NCBI GenBank assembly: GCA_002472405.1
Contig: DKRV01000038.1
Coordinates: 4,646-19,319, forward strand
DNA: 14,674 nt
Direction of reading: 5' to 3'
Source: Clostridiales bacterium UBA7273
GTDB lineage: Bacteria > Bacillota > Clostridia > Oscillospirales > Oscillospiraceae
Positions 5,645-13,709 of this stretch are shown one piece after another. The notes under the pieces were generated by a model that saw only the letters and a program-made list of their open reading frames with translations, searched no databases and was not told the origin of the DNA. Both the position numbers and the translations under genes were made by a program. Position 1 is the stretch's first letter; each line of letters begins with the position of its first letter.

Positions 5645-7378
5645 ATGAATGCTGCTGTATTACTTATTCTCAGCATTGCCATTCTGCTCATCGGTTATAT
5701 CTTCTACGGCAGATGGCTGTCAAAGAAATGGGGAGTTGATCCCAGCAAGGCGACTCCTGCTCACACCATGGAAGACGGCGTGGACTATGTTCCTGCCAAG
5801 GCTCCTGTCCTTATGGGACACCACTTCTCCTCCATCGCCGGCGCAGGCCCGATAAACGGACCTATCCAGGCTGCCGTTTTCGGTTGGGTTCCCGTTGCAC
5901 TGTGGGTGCTCATCGGCGGTATCTTCTTCGGCGGCGTGCACGACTTCGGCGCACTGTTCGCATCCGTCCGCAACAAGGGCAAATCCATCGGCACCGTTAT
6001 CGAAGACAGTATCGGTATGAAGGCAAAGCGTCTGTTCATCATCTTCGCTTACCTGACCCTCCTGCTCGTCGTTGCCGCATTCGGCTCGATCGTTGCAAAC
6101 ACCTTCAAGGCAACTTACCTTGAAAACGGCGCTATCGACTATGCAGCCAGCGCCGCAAACGCCAGCACCGCGATGATCTCCATCTTCTTCATCGTTCTGG
6201 CAATCCTCTTCGGTTTCTTCGTTTACAGAAGAAACGCTCCTATCGGTGTTTCCACCATCATCGGCGTTGTTCTGATCGCCGTTGCAATGTATATCGGCCT
6301 GAACTGGCATCCGATTTACCTCAGCTACGAGACCTGGATGATCATCTGCGGCGTTTACATCCTCATCGCATCCGTAACGCCTGTTTGGATCCTGCTCCAG
6401 CCGCGTGACTACCTGAGCTCCTTCCTGCTCTACGGCATGATGATCCTCGCAGTTGTCGGCATCATCGGCTGCCATCCCAGCATCGACACAATGCCCGCAT
6501 TCACAGGCTTTACCGATACGCTCGCCCCGACCGGTACCTCTCTGGGCTACCTGTTCCCGGCACTGTTCGTTACCATCGCCTGCGGCGCGATCTCCGGCTT
6601 CCACTCTCTCGTTGGTTCCGGCACCACCGCAAAGCAGCTCAACAACGAGCGCGACGCACGCCCCATCGCATACGGCGGCATGCTCATCGAGTCTGCTCTG
6701 GCTATCATCTCCCTGTGCGCAGTTGCGTACATCTGGAAGGATTACGCCGACGGCACCACCGTCGTCCCCACCGCAGTTTTCGCAGGCGGCCTGTCCTCCA
6801 TGCTCGGCACTCTGTTCGGTGCCGGCGCACAGAGCGTCACCTACTCTCTGCTCATTCTGGCAGTTTCCGCATTCTGCCTGACCTCGCTTGACACCGCTAC
6901 CCGTCTTGCTCGCTACATGTTCCAGGAATTCTGGGTCAAGCCCGGCGAGGATATCAAGACTCTGACCGGCGCACGCAAGGTTCTCGTTAACCCCTACGTC
7001 GCTACATTGATCACCGTAGTTCTCGGCGTTGCACTCGGTATGACCGGCTATGCAAAGATCTGGGCTCTGTTCGGAGCTGCAAACCAGCTGCTGGCCGCTC
7101 TCGGTCTGCTCGCAGTCGCCGCATGGCTCGGCAAGGTCGGCAGAGACAACAAGATGTTCTACTTCCCGTTCGGCTTCATGCTGATCGTAACTCTGACCTC
7201 GCTGGTCTTCACCATCAAGGCTCAGATCGGCCTCATCTCCGCAGGCACCGACACGACCTGGGCTGTTATCCGTGCCGTCATCGCCGTCCTGCTTATCATC
7301 CTTGCCATTGACCTCGTTGTCGAGGGCATCAAGACTCTGAAAAAGCAGGCAAAGGCAAAGACCGCAGCAGCAGAATAA
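5645..7378 (+). CDS. cstA: CstA-family peptide/pyruvate transporter (carbon starvation protein)
   Basis: A 577-aa polytopic membrane protein of the CstA family. Members import peptides (CstA) or pyruvate (BtsT/YjiY) during nutrient limitation in other bacteria, so the substrate here could be either. The N-terminal helix (about 5-23) is followed by the family block APVLMGHHFSSIAGAGPING (about 53-72) and IQAAVFGWVPVALWV, then GGIFFGGVHDFGAL. The block GFHSLVGSGTTAKQL near residue 319 and FGAANQLLAALGLLAVAAWLG in the C-terminal part are also typical. More than a dozen hydrophobic segments are visible, and the C-terminus is a lysine/alanine tail. The ribosome binding site is GGGAGAG, close to the ATG. 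Codon use is strongly biased to C-ending codons, as in groEL, suggesting high expression. A terminator follows directly. Confidence 0.95.
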   Translation: MNAAVLLILSIAILLIGYIFYGRWLSKKWGVDPSKATPAHTMEDGVDYVPAKAPVLMGHHFSSIAGAGPINGPIQAAVFGWVPVALWVLIGGIFFGGVHDFGALFASVRNKGKSIGTVIEDSIGMKAKRLFIIFAYLTLLLVVAAFGSIVANTFKATYLENGAIDYAASAANASTAMISIFFIVLAILFGFFVYRRNAPIGVSTIIGVVLIAVAMYIGLNWHPIYLSYETWMIICGVYILIASVTPVWILLQPRDYLSSFLLYGMMILAVVGIIGCHPSIDTMPAFTGFTDTLAPTGTSLGYLFPALFVTIACGAISGFHSLVGSGTTAKQLNNERDARPIAYGGMLIESALAIISLCAVAYIWKDYADGTTVVPTAVFAGGLSSMLGTLFGAGAQSVTYSLLILAVSAFCLTSLDTATRLARYMFQEFWVKPGEDIKTLTGARKVLVNPYVATLITVVLGVALGMTGYAKIWALFGAANQLLAALGLLAVAAWLGKVGRDNKMFYFPFGFMLIVTLTSLVFTIKAQIGLISAGTDTTWAVIRAVIAVLLIILAIDLVVEGIKTLKKQAKAKTAAAE

Positions 7379-7396
7379 TCGCAATCAAATCAATTC

Positions 7397-7427
7397 AGGA
7401 AGCCGCATTTTTGCGGCTTCCTTTTTT
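7397..7427 (+). terminator. Intrinsic terminator of the cstA unit
   Basis: An 11-bp perfect stem AGGAAGCCGCA (7397-7407) with TGCGGCTTCCT (7412-7422), a TTTT loop and a run of Ts to 7427, 18 nt after the cstA stop. It is a textbook rho-independent terminator on the + strand. Confidence 0.93.
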
Positions 7428-7480
7428 CATCCCCGTTTATTCGCCATTTTACAGTTTTTTAACTAAAACTCTTTTTTTAT

Positions 7481-7514
7481 CTGTATAATTACTGTATACT
7501 TGTATTAAGTACAA
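7481..7514 (+). promoter_or_regulatory. Promoter region of the two-component operon with 11-bp-spaced direct repeats
   Basis: TATAAT (7484-7489) and TATACT (7495-7500) are alternative -10 boxes. No good -35 box lies at the right distance, which suggests a promoter that needs an activator. CTGTATA occurs at 7481-7487 and 7492-7498, an 11-bp period like the direct repeats bound by OmpR/PhoB-type regulators. A related TGTAT follows at 7501. A palindrome TTGTA-TTAAG-TACAA spans 7500-7514. The first downstream gene is an OmpR/PhoB-type regulator, so autoregulation is a reasonable inference. Confidence 0.5.
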
Positions 7515-7543
7515 ATAATATTTTGATCCAAGGGGGAAATAAT

Positions 7544-8230
7544 ATGAGCAAAAAAGCCCTTGTTGTTGAAGACGACGTTAATATTGCCGAGCTTCTTATG
7601 CTTTATCTTGAAAAGGACGGCTTTGAGGTCAGCATCGCGCACGACGGCGGACGCGGTATTGAGATGTTCAACGAGACATCGCCCGACCTTGTGCTGCTTG
7701 ATGTCATGATGCCAGTTATGGACGGCATGCAGGTTTGCCGCGAGATTCGCAAGACCTCGTCGGTTCCCATCATCATGCTGACCGCAAAGGGCGCTGTCGG
7801 CGACAAGGTCGCAGGTCTGGATATCGGCGCGGACGACTATGTAACAAAGCCCTTTGAAGTCAAGGAGCTTCTTGCGCGCATCCACGCGGTCATGCGCCGT
7901 TCGGAGACCGACAACGCGCCCAAAGAGAAAAAGCTCTGCTATGATAAGCTTATTGTGAACCTTGACTCCTATGAGCTTATAGTTGACGGAGTGAAGGTAG
8001 ACACTCCGCCCAAAGAGATGGAGCTGCTGTATCATCTTGCAGCATCGCCCAACATTGTTTTTACGCGCAACCAGCTGCTTGACGAGGTATGGGGCTTCGA
8101 TTACTTCGGCGATTCGCGCACCGTTGACGTTCACATCAAGCGTCTGAGGGAAAAGCTTGAGGGCGTTTCTCCTCAGTGGTCACTGCAGACCGTTTGGGGC
8201 GTTGGTTATAAATTCGAAGTCGTAAAATAA
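7544..8230 (+). CDS. OmpR/PhoB-family response regulator
   Basis: A 228-aa two-component output protein. The receiver domain (1-120) has the acidic pair in VVEDD (D10/D11), the phospho-acceptor D53 in DLVLLDVMMP, T80 in IIMLTAKG and K102 in DDYVTKPF, so all catalytic positions are intact. The winged-helix DNA-binding domain (about 132-226) has LTP-type PPKEMELLYHLA, TRNQLLDEVWGFDYFGDSRTVDVHIKRLREKL and the closing TVWGVGYKFE. The start at 7544 is chosen because GGGGG at 7532-7536 is a ribosome binding site 7 nt upstream. An earlier in-frame ATG at 7523 would put that site inside the gene. It is the first gene of an operon with its kinase 16 nt downstream. Confidence 0.95.
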   Translation: MSKKALVVEDDVNIAELLMLYLEKDGFEVSIAHDGGRGIEMFNETSPDLVLLDVMMPVMDGMQVCREIRKTSSVPIIMLTAKGAVGDKVAGLDIGADDYVTKPFEVKELLARIHAVMRRSETDNAPKEKKLCYDKLIVNLDSYELIVDGVKVDTPPKEMELLYHLAASPNIVFTRNQLLDEVWGFDYFGDSRTVDVHIKRLREKLEGVSPQWSLQTVWGVGYKFEVVK

Positions 8231-8246
8231 AAGGAGCAGGCTCTGT

Positions 8247-9704
8247 ATGAAGAGCATATACTTACGCAATTTTCTTGCGACGGCGCTTCTTGTTTTCGTC
8301 TCGTTTGCGATAGTCGGCGCATCGTTCTTCTTCATCGGCAGGAACTATCTTATAAACTCCACAAGGGAAAGAATGAACGCCAGCGCAGACGAGGTCATAA
8401 GATCCGCGCTTGCTCTTTCAAAGCAGGAAACGCTCGGGAGCTGGAATCTGCGTTTAACGATAAGCCCGATCGCGAATGTCACGTCGAGCCACATATTTAT
8501 ATGCGATCAGGACGGTCTTGTGCTGTCCTGTTCCGATTTGACCCTGTATTGCGCAAAACATCAAGGCAAGCAGCTTGACCCGTCGGTCATGCAGGCCGTA
8601 AGCTCCGGCAGCGAGTTTGACAGCATGACGACGCTCATGGGCTTTTATTCCGAGCAGCAATACGTCGTTGCAAAGCCGATAGTCTCGGATAACGAAACGC
8701 TCGGCTATGTCTTTGTCGCGTCCGATGAATTCAACATAATGAACAACTGGCAGGCCTTTTTCGGCGTTGCATTGGCCGTCGCGATAGCGGTCGTGCTCGT
8801 TGCGATACTCATGAGCCTTGTCTACTCAAAGAAGATGGCCGAGCCACTTGATGAGTTGACGCTTGCCGCGCGTAAGTTTGCTCTCGGAGATTTTTCGGTG
8901 CGTGTCAAAACAAAGGAAAAGCGCGACGACGAGATCGGAACGCTTATTGAGTCGTTCAACTCAATGGCCGACACGCTCGAGAAAAGCGACAACAAGCGTC
9001 AGGAGTTCATCGCAAATGTCTCACACGAGCTGCGAACCCCGATGACCACCATCGCCGGCTTTGCCGACGGCATACTTGACGGAACGATACCGCACGAGCA
9101 GGAGGAAAAATACCTGAGAAAGATCGCCGACGAAACGCGGCGTCTTTCACGACTTGTGCGCAGCATGCTCGACCTCAGCCAGGCAGAAAGCGACGCTGTC
9201 GATCTTTCAAAGCGCAGCCGCTTTGACCTTTCCGAGCTTCTGCTGCAATGCCTTCTGAGCTTTGAGAGCAGAGCCAAGGAGAAAAATCTTGACGTCGATC
9301 CGCAGCTTCCGGAAGACCCCATTGTGGTCTTTGCCGAGCGTGACTCCATAACGCAGGTCATATATAACCTCACCGACAACGCAATGAAGTTCGCCTCGCC
9401 CGGCAGTACGATAACCATAAGACTCTACAAAAAAGGCTCCAAGGCCTATGTTTCCATAAAGAATATCGGCGAGCCTATCCCGGAAGACGATCTGCCGTAC
9501 ATCTTCGATCGCTTCCACAAATCCGACCGCTCGCGAAGTCTGGATAAAGACGGCGTAGGTCTCGGCCTGTATCTTGTAAAAAAGATCGTCAACAGTCACG
9601 GCGAAGAGGTCGCTGTGTCCAGCCGCGACGGAGTGACGGTGTTTGTTTTCACGCTCCCCCTCGCGCCGGCGAAGCAGAAAAAAGAAAAAGCAGAACGAAA
9701 GTAA
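8247..9704 (+). CDS. Membrane sensor histidine kinase, partner of the upstream regulator
   Basis: A 485-aa class I sensor kinase. TM1 is about 10-32, followed by an extracytoplasmic sensor of about 135 residues, TM2 about 171-194, HAMP about 195-248, and a dimerisation/phosphoacceptor domain with H260 in NVSHELRTPM. The ATPase domain has N374/N378 in NLTDNAMKFA, D435 in DKDGVGLGL (G1 box) and PYIFDRFHKSDRSRS (F box), so the kinase is complete. The sensor region contains a PAS/Cache-like strand pattern IFICDQDGLVLSCSD, with cysteines at 86, 95 and 102 and a CAKHQGK turn. It follows the regulator by 16 nt with an AAGGAG ribosome binding site and precedes htrA by 30 nt. This suggests an envelope-stress sensor similar in logic to CssS, but the ligand is unknown. 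Confidence 0.94.
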   Translation: MKSIYLRNFLATALLVFVSFAIVGASFFFIGRNYLINSTRERMNASADEVIRSALALSKQETLGSWNLRLTISPIANVTSSHIFICDQDGLVLSCSDLTLYCAKHQGKQLDPSVMQAVSSGSEFDSMTTLMGFYSEQQYVVAKPIVSDNETLGYVFVASDEFNIMNNWQAFFGVALAVAIAVVLVAILMSLVYSKKMAEPLDELTLAARKFALGDFSVRVKTKEKRDDEIGTLIESFNSMADTLEKSDNKRQEFIANVSHELRTPMTTIAGFADGILDGTIPHEQEEKYLRKIADETRRLSRLVRSMLDLSQAESDAVDLSKRSRFDLSELLLQCLLSFESRAKEKNLDVDPQLPEDPIVVFAERDSITQVIYNLTDNAMKFASPGSTITIRLYKKGSKAYVSIKNIGEPIPEDDLPYIFDRFHKSDRSRSLDKDGVGLGLYLVKKIVNSHGEEVAVSSRDGVTVFVFTLPLAPAKQKKEKAERK

Positions 9705-9734
9705 GCCGCATGCCGCGGCAGATTGGAGAAATTA

Positions 9735-11003
9735 ATGGGCTGGTATGACACTAACGGCAACGACTGGTATAAGCCGAGCTCACAGACGGGCGCTCAGGAT
9801 CGGCAGCCTGCGGCAAATTTGCCCAACGGAAACAGGAAAACGCGCGTTATCGCGCTGATAGTATGTCTGTGTGTGTTCATCGCCGGCATAGCCCTCATAG
9901 CAGGCGGCTTCGGCTCGGACGTAATAGACTATAACGCCGACGGTAAGCCCTCGGACTGGCACGTTTATTTCGACAAACTCTACGGAACCGATGCTCCGAC
10001 GGCGTCGGCGGAGGTGCGCATCCCCCTTGCCGACGACCGCGGCAGCCTTACAATCAAAAACGGCAGCGATGGCGCTTCGCTCGATTTCAGCACGATTTAT
10101 GAAAAGTGCAGCCCTTCCGTTGTCGGCATCAAGGTCTATAACGACAGCGAGAGTGAGGACTATTACGCCTGGGGCAGCGGCGTTATCGCCTCCGAGGACG
10201 GGTATATCATCACAAACACGCACGTTCTTGACGACGGCGACTCGGCCACGGTGGTTTTATACGACGGCAGCGAGCACGAAGCAAAGCTCATCGGCTTTGA
10301 CGCGTCCAGCGATATTGCCGTAATAAAGATCGACGCGACAGGCCTTTCAGCCGCCGAATTTGCCTCAAGCTCAACCCTCAGCGTCGGCGACAGTGTTGCC
10401 GCCATCGGCAACCCTCTCTCCCCCGACCTGCGTCTTACCATGACACGCGGAATAGTTTCCGCACTCAACCGTGAGATAAACTACAACGGCACGACAATGA
10501 CTCTTATTCAAACCGACGCCTCCATCAACGAAGGCAACTCCGGCGGCCCACTGTTCAACAGCCGCGGTCAGGTCATCGGTATAACGAACATGAAGATGAT
10601 CTCATCCTTCGGTTCGGGAGTTGAAGGTCTCGGCTTTGCAATACCGTCCGACACTGTCGAGAGCATCGTTCAGGCGCTTATCGAGGACGGCGCGGTGTAC
10701 GGCCGGGTGTCGATCGGCGTTACGGTAGGCCCCGTGAGCAAGGACATTGCTCAGTACTACGACATTCCGCAGGGGCTGTACGTCAGCGCAGTCACCGAAG
10801 GCTCGGATGCCGAGGCGAAGGGCATAGAGCGCGGCGATATAATTACTAAAGTCAACGGCGAGGACGCCTTTGAAAACTCCGACGTTTCCGACGCGAAGGA
10901 GGGCCTTAATGCCGGCGACACGCTGACATTCACTGTCTGGCGCGACGGAAGGACCCTGGATATCACCGTAAAACTTATGGATCCGGCGGATATGGGCAAA
11001 TAA
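9735..11003 (+). CDS. HtrA/DegP-like membrane-anchored serine protease with one PDZ domain
   Basis: A 422-aa trypsin-like (S1C) quality-control protease that degrades or refolds misfolded exported proteins. A polar cytoplasmic tail (1-37) is followed by one membrane anchor (about 38-58) and a linker of about 65 residues, with the protease domain outside the cell. The catalytic triad is visible: H163 in IITNTHVL, D193 in SSDIAVIKID and S269 in NEGNSGGPLFN. One PDZ domain follows (about 318-415), with YGRVSIGV, IPQGLYVSAV and GIERGDIITKVNGE. The start at ATG 9735 is chosen because GGAG (9725-9728) lies 6 nt upstream. An earlier TTG start would include the ribosome binding site. Length and single PDZ match Firmicute HtrA/YkdA/YyxA. 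It sits third in the regulator-kinase operon, so it is probably under that system's control. Confidence 0.95.
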   Translation: MGWYDTNGNDWYKPSSQTGAQDRQPAANLPNGNRKTRVIALIVCLCVFIAGIALIAGGFGSDVIDYNADGKPSDWHVYFDKLYGTDAPTASAEVRIPLADDRGSLTIKNGSDGASLDFSTIYEKCSPSVVGIKVYNDSESEDYYAWGSGVIASEDGYIITNTHVLDDGDSATVVLYDGSEHEAKLIGFDASSDIAVIKIDATGLSAAEFASSSTLSVGDSVAAIGNPLSPDLRLTMTRGIVSALNREINYNGTTMTLIQTDASINEGNSGGPLFNSRGQVIGITNMKMISSFGSGVEGLGFAIPSDTVESIVQALIEDGAVYGRVSIGVTVGPVSKDIAQYYDIPQGLYVSAVTEGSDAEAKGIERGDIITKVNGEDAFENSDVSDAKEGLNAGDTLTFTVWRDGRTLDITVKLMDPADMGK

Positions 11004-11016
11004 ATCAGGCAGTAAC

Positions 11017-11054
11017 GGCCGCCGGAGCATTGCTCCGGCGGCCTGCGCATTTTT
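11017..11054 (+). terminator. Strong hairpin between htrA and the 859-aa gene, possible attenuator
   Basis: A perfect 12-bp GC-rich stem GGCCGCCGGAGC (11017-11028) with GCTCCGGCGGCC (11032-11043) and a 3-nt loop. The T run (11050-11054) starts six bases after the stem, later than in a good terminator. It could be a leaky terminator, or a processing or stability stem that sets the ratio of htrA to downstream message. Confidence 0.5.
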
Positions 11055-11076
11055 CACTACGCAAGGAGGAAAAGAC

Positions 11077-13656
11077 ATGGATAAAGAGCGCCGCATAAGC
11101 ACCGGCATAGACGGCCTTGACCAGGCTATAGATTTTTTGCGCCCCGGCGACACCGTCGTATGGCAGTGCGAGCACATCAGCGACTATATGTACGTAGCAA
11201 CGAGATTTGTAACCAACATCGCCCGTCAGGGCAAGCGCATAGCATACATACGCTTTGCCGACCACGAAGAGATCATGGACGCAGCCGCGCTCTGCCAGGG
11301 CGGCGCAAATGTGCAGGAGTACAGGCTCGATCCGCGAGTGGGCTTCGAGACCTTCGCAGTGCAGGTTCACAGAATAATCGACAAGGAGCCTATGGGTACG
11401 TTTTTCGTGTTCGACTGCCTGTCGGATCTGCAAAATTATTGGTTCTCGGACCTTATGATCTCGAACTTTTTCCTGCTGATAAACCCGTTTCTCATACGCC
11501 GCCAGGCGATAGCCTATCAGCCGATAGACTATGAAAAGCACACCTATGAGACTATCTCGCGCATCCGCAAGGAAGCGCCGCTGCTTGTCAACATCCGCAC
11601 TCTCGACGGCAGCGTTTACATGCATCCGGTAAAGGTTCGCGGCCGCAACACAACGACGACCTATTTCCCGCTTAAAATCACCGGCTCGAAATGGCGCACG
11701 CTCACCTCGAGCGCCGACACCTATGCCATATTCGAGCGCTTCACTCAGACCGGCGAGCGCCGCGACTGCTGGGACAGCATGTTTGACTCCGTCGCCGACG
11801 GGCGCGAGCCAACCGACGACGAAGGCAAGCTTTTAAAGGACAACATAATGCGCTGTCTTCTCGGCAACGAGCCCACGCGCTTTGCCCTGTGCCGCAAATA
11901 CTTCTCCATGAAGGATCTTATGTACATAAAAAACCGCGAGATCGGCACCGGCTGTATCGGAGGCAAGGCCGCCGGCATGCTGCTTGCGCGCAACATTCTG
12001 CGCGACGAAGCTCCGGAGCTGTACAGCTCTCGGATTGAGCCGCACGATTCGTACTATATCGGCGCGGACGTTTTCTATACCTACGCCGTGCAGAGCGGCC
12101 TGTGGGGCTCTCGAATACACATGATCGAGGCCGAGGACTATCTCAAGTACGCTCCCGACATACGCGAGCTGCTGCTCAACGGCACATTCGCCCCCAGCAT
12201 CAAGGAGCAGTTCATGTCCATGCTCGAATACTTCGGTCAGTCGCCTATAATCGTGCGCTCAAGCTCCATTCTTGAGGACGGATTCGGCAACGCCTTCGCC
12301 GGAAAATACGAGAGCGTTTTCTGCCCTAATCAAGGCAGTCTGAAAGAGCGCTACGACGTCTTTGAGCGCGCGGTCAAGCAGGTCTACGCCAGCACCGTTG
12401 ACCCGGACGCGATCAAATACCGCGCAGAGCGCAACCTTCTTGATCGTGACGAGCAGATGGCGCTGCTGGTCATGCGCGTGTGCGGCGACGTTCACGGCGA
12501 CTACTACTATCCTCACATTGCCGGCGTGGGGCATTCAAAAAATCTTTATCTCAACAAGCAGAACTCCTCATCGGAAAACAAGGGCATGCTGCGCCTCGTT
12601 TTTGGTATGGGTACGCGCGCGGTCGATCGCGAGGCCGACGACTACGCGCGGCTTTTGAACATGGATAACCCCACAGCGCCACCGATGGTGGCTTACGGCG
12701 ACGAGTACAAGTATTCGCAGCATAAGATGGACGTTATCGGGCTCAAGGACAACGAGTTTGAGACGATAAGCGTTGACAGCATCGATAAAAGGGATCTCAA
12801 GGCAGATCCGACGCTGTTCATGGAACTGGATTACCCCACCGCCGCAAGACTGCGCGAGATGGGGCTGAGCGCCGCCGATGCTCCAGATATTCTCAACTTC
12901 CGCAAGCTTCTCGGAAACACGGACTTCGCCGCAGTCATGACCGAAACGATGCGCATTCTCGAAGAGAAGTACGATTACCCCGTCGATATTGAGTACGCCT
13001 GCAATTTTGACGCCGAGGGCAATTACCGCGTCAATCTGCTCCAGTGCCGTCCGCTTCAGACACGCGGCGTGGGCTCATCCGGAGTCATGCCTAAGATCAA
13101 GGAGCTGTACTTCCGCACCGAGGGCAACTTCATGGGCGGCAATGTGTGCCTGCCGATCAGATATGCCATCATGGTCAAGGTCGAGCCTTATCTTGCCCTG
13201 CCGGAGCAGCGCAAATATCAGGTTGCGCGCAGGCTCGGAGAGCTTAACAGTCTCCTGCGTGACAAGGGCACTATCCTGCTCGGCCCCGGGCGCTGGGGAA
13301 CGACCACTCCGAGTCTCGGCGTGCCGGTACATTTCATGGAGATAAACCGCTTCGACTGCATCGCCGAGCTTGCGTACAGCTCGCACGGACTGCGTCCAGA
13401 GCTTAGCTACGGCAGCCACTTCTTCCAGGATCTCGTCGAGGCCGGAACGTTTTACGCTGCGCTCTATCCGGGCGAGGACGGCTGCGTTTTTAACGAAGAG
13501 CTGTTTTCCGGCTGCGAAGATGTGTATGCAAAGCTTCTTAAGGCCGACACCTCAGACCCTATCGCCGACGTTATAAGCGTGTATGACCTCGGCGAGGGCA
13601 ATGCGATCCTCTATTCGGAAGTCGAAAGTCAGGAGTGCTTCCTCGCGAAGGTCTGA
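11077..13656 (+). CDS. 859-aa protein: KaiC/RecA-like N-terminus, PEP-synthase-type ATP-grasp, novel C-terminal domain
   Basis: Function unknown. Residues 8-25 (STGIDGLDQAIDFLRPGD) read like the start of a KaiC/RadA RecA-fold ATPase, and FFVFDCLSDL (D113) looks like its Walker B. The P-loop position (about 27-42) has no GxxxxGKT, so this module probably does not hydrolyse ATP. From about 290 it is a PPDK/PEP-synthase N-terminal ATP-grasp domain: GGKAAGM (295-301), IIVRSSSILEDGFGNAFAGKYES (about 391-413) and the closing Q656-C-R-P (LLQCRPLQTRG). The swivelling phosphohistidine domain and PEP/pyruvate TIM barrel that complete real PEP synthase or PPDK are absent. Instead there are about 190 residues with LLGPGRWGTTTPSLGVPV (734-751) and SYGSHFFQDLVEA (777-789), which I recall from other unassigned PEP/pyruvate-binding proteins. 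No membrane segments are seen. The AAGGAGG ribosome binding site supports the start. It lies 73 nt after htrA behind a hairpin, so it may be co-regulated with the two-component operon. Confidence 0.9.
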   Translation: MDKERRISTGIDGLDQAIDFLRPGDTVVWQCEHISDYMYVATRFVTNIARQGKRIAYIRFADHEEIMDAAALCQGGANVQEYRLDPRVGFETFAVQVHRIIDKEPMGTFFVFDCLSDLQNYWFSDLMISNFFLLINPFLIRRQAIAYQPIDYEKHTYETISRIRKEAPLLVNIRTLDGSVYMHPVKVRGRNTTTTYFPLKITGSKWRTLTSSADTYAIFERFTQTGERRDCWDSMFDSVADGREPTDDEGKLLKDNIMRCLLGNEPTRFALCRKYFSMKDLMYIKNREIGTGCIGGKAAGMLLARNILRDEAPELYSSRIEPHDSYYIGADVFYTYAVQSGLWGSRIHMIEAEDYLKYAPDIRELLLNGTFAPSIKEQFMSMLEYFGQSPIIVRSSSILEDGFGNAFAGKYESVFCPNQGSLKERYDVFERAVKQVYASTVDPDAIKYRAERNLLDRDEQMALLVMRVCGDVHGDYYYPHIAGVGHSKNLYLNKQNSSSENKGMLRLVFGMGTRAVDREADDYARLLNMDNPTAPPMVAYGDEYKYSQHKMDVIGLKDNEFETISVDSIDKRDLKADPTLFMELDYPTAARLREMGLSAADAPDILNFRKLLGNTDFAAVMTETMRILEEKYDYPVDIEYACNFDAEGNYRVNLLQCRPLQTRGVGSSGVMPKIKELYFRTEGNFMGGNVCLPIRYAIMVKVEPYLALPEQRKYQVARRLGELNSLLRDKGTILLGPGRWGTTTPSLGVPVHFMEINRFDCIAELAYSSHGLRPELSYGSHFFQDLVEAGTFYAALYPGEDGCVFNEELFSGCEDVYAKLLKADTSDPIADVISVYDLGEGNAILYSEVESQECFLAKV

Positions 13657-13670
13657 TATTCAATATGTAT

Positions 13671-13709
13671 AAAGCAAAAAGCAGACGCAAAGCGTCTGCT
13701 TTTTGCTTT
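13671..13709. terminator. Bidirectional terminator between convergent genes
   Basis: A perfect 18-bp inverted repeat (13671-13688 with 13692-13709), core GCAGACGC-AAA-GCGTCTGC, flanked by A5 and T5 runs so that it works on both strands. It lies 15 nt after the 859-aa gene stop and touches the last base of the spoVT stop codon. Confidence 0.92.

Noticed and set aside
5720..7384. 554-aa open frame on the minus strand opposite cstA
   Set aside because: It is a shadow of the strongly C/G-biased third positions in cstA. The product is rich in D, E, G, C and N with no recognisable domain, and the + strand is clearly CstA.
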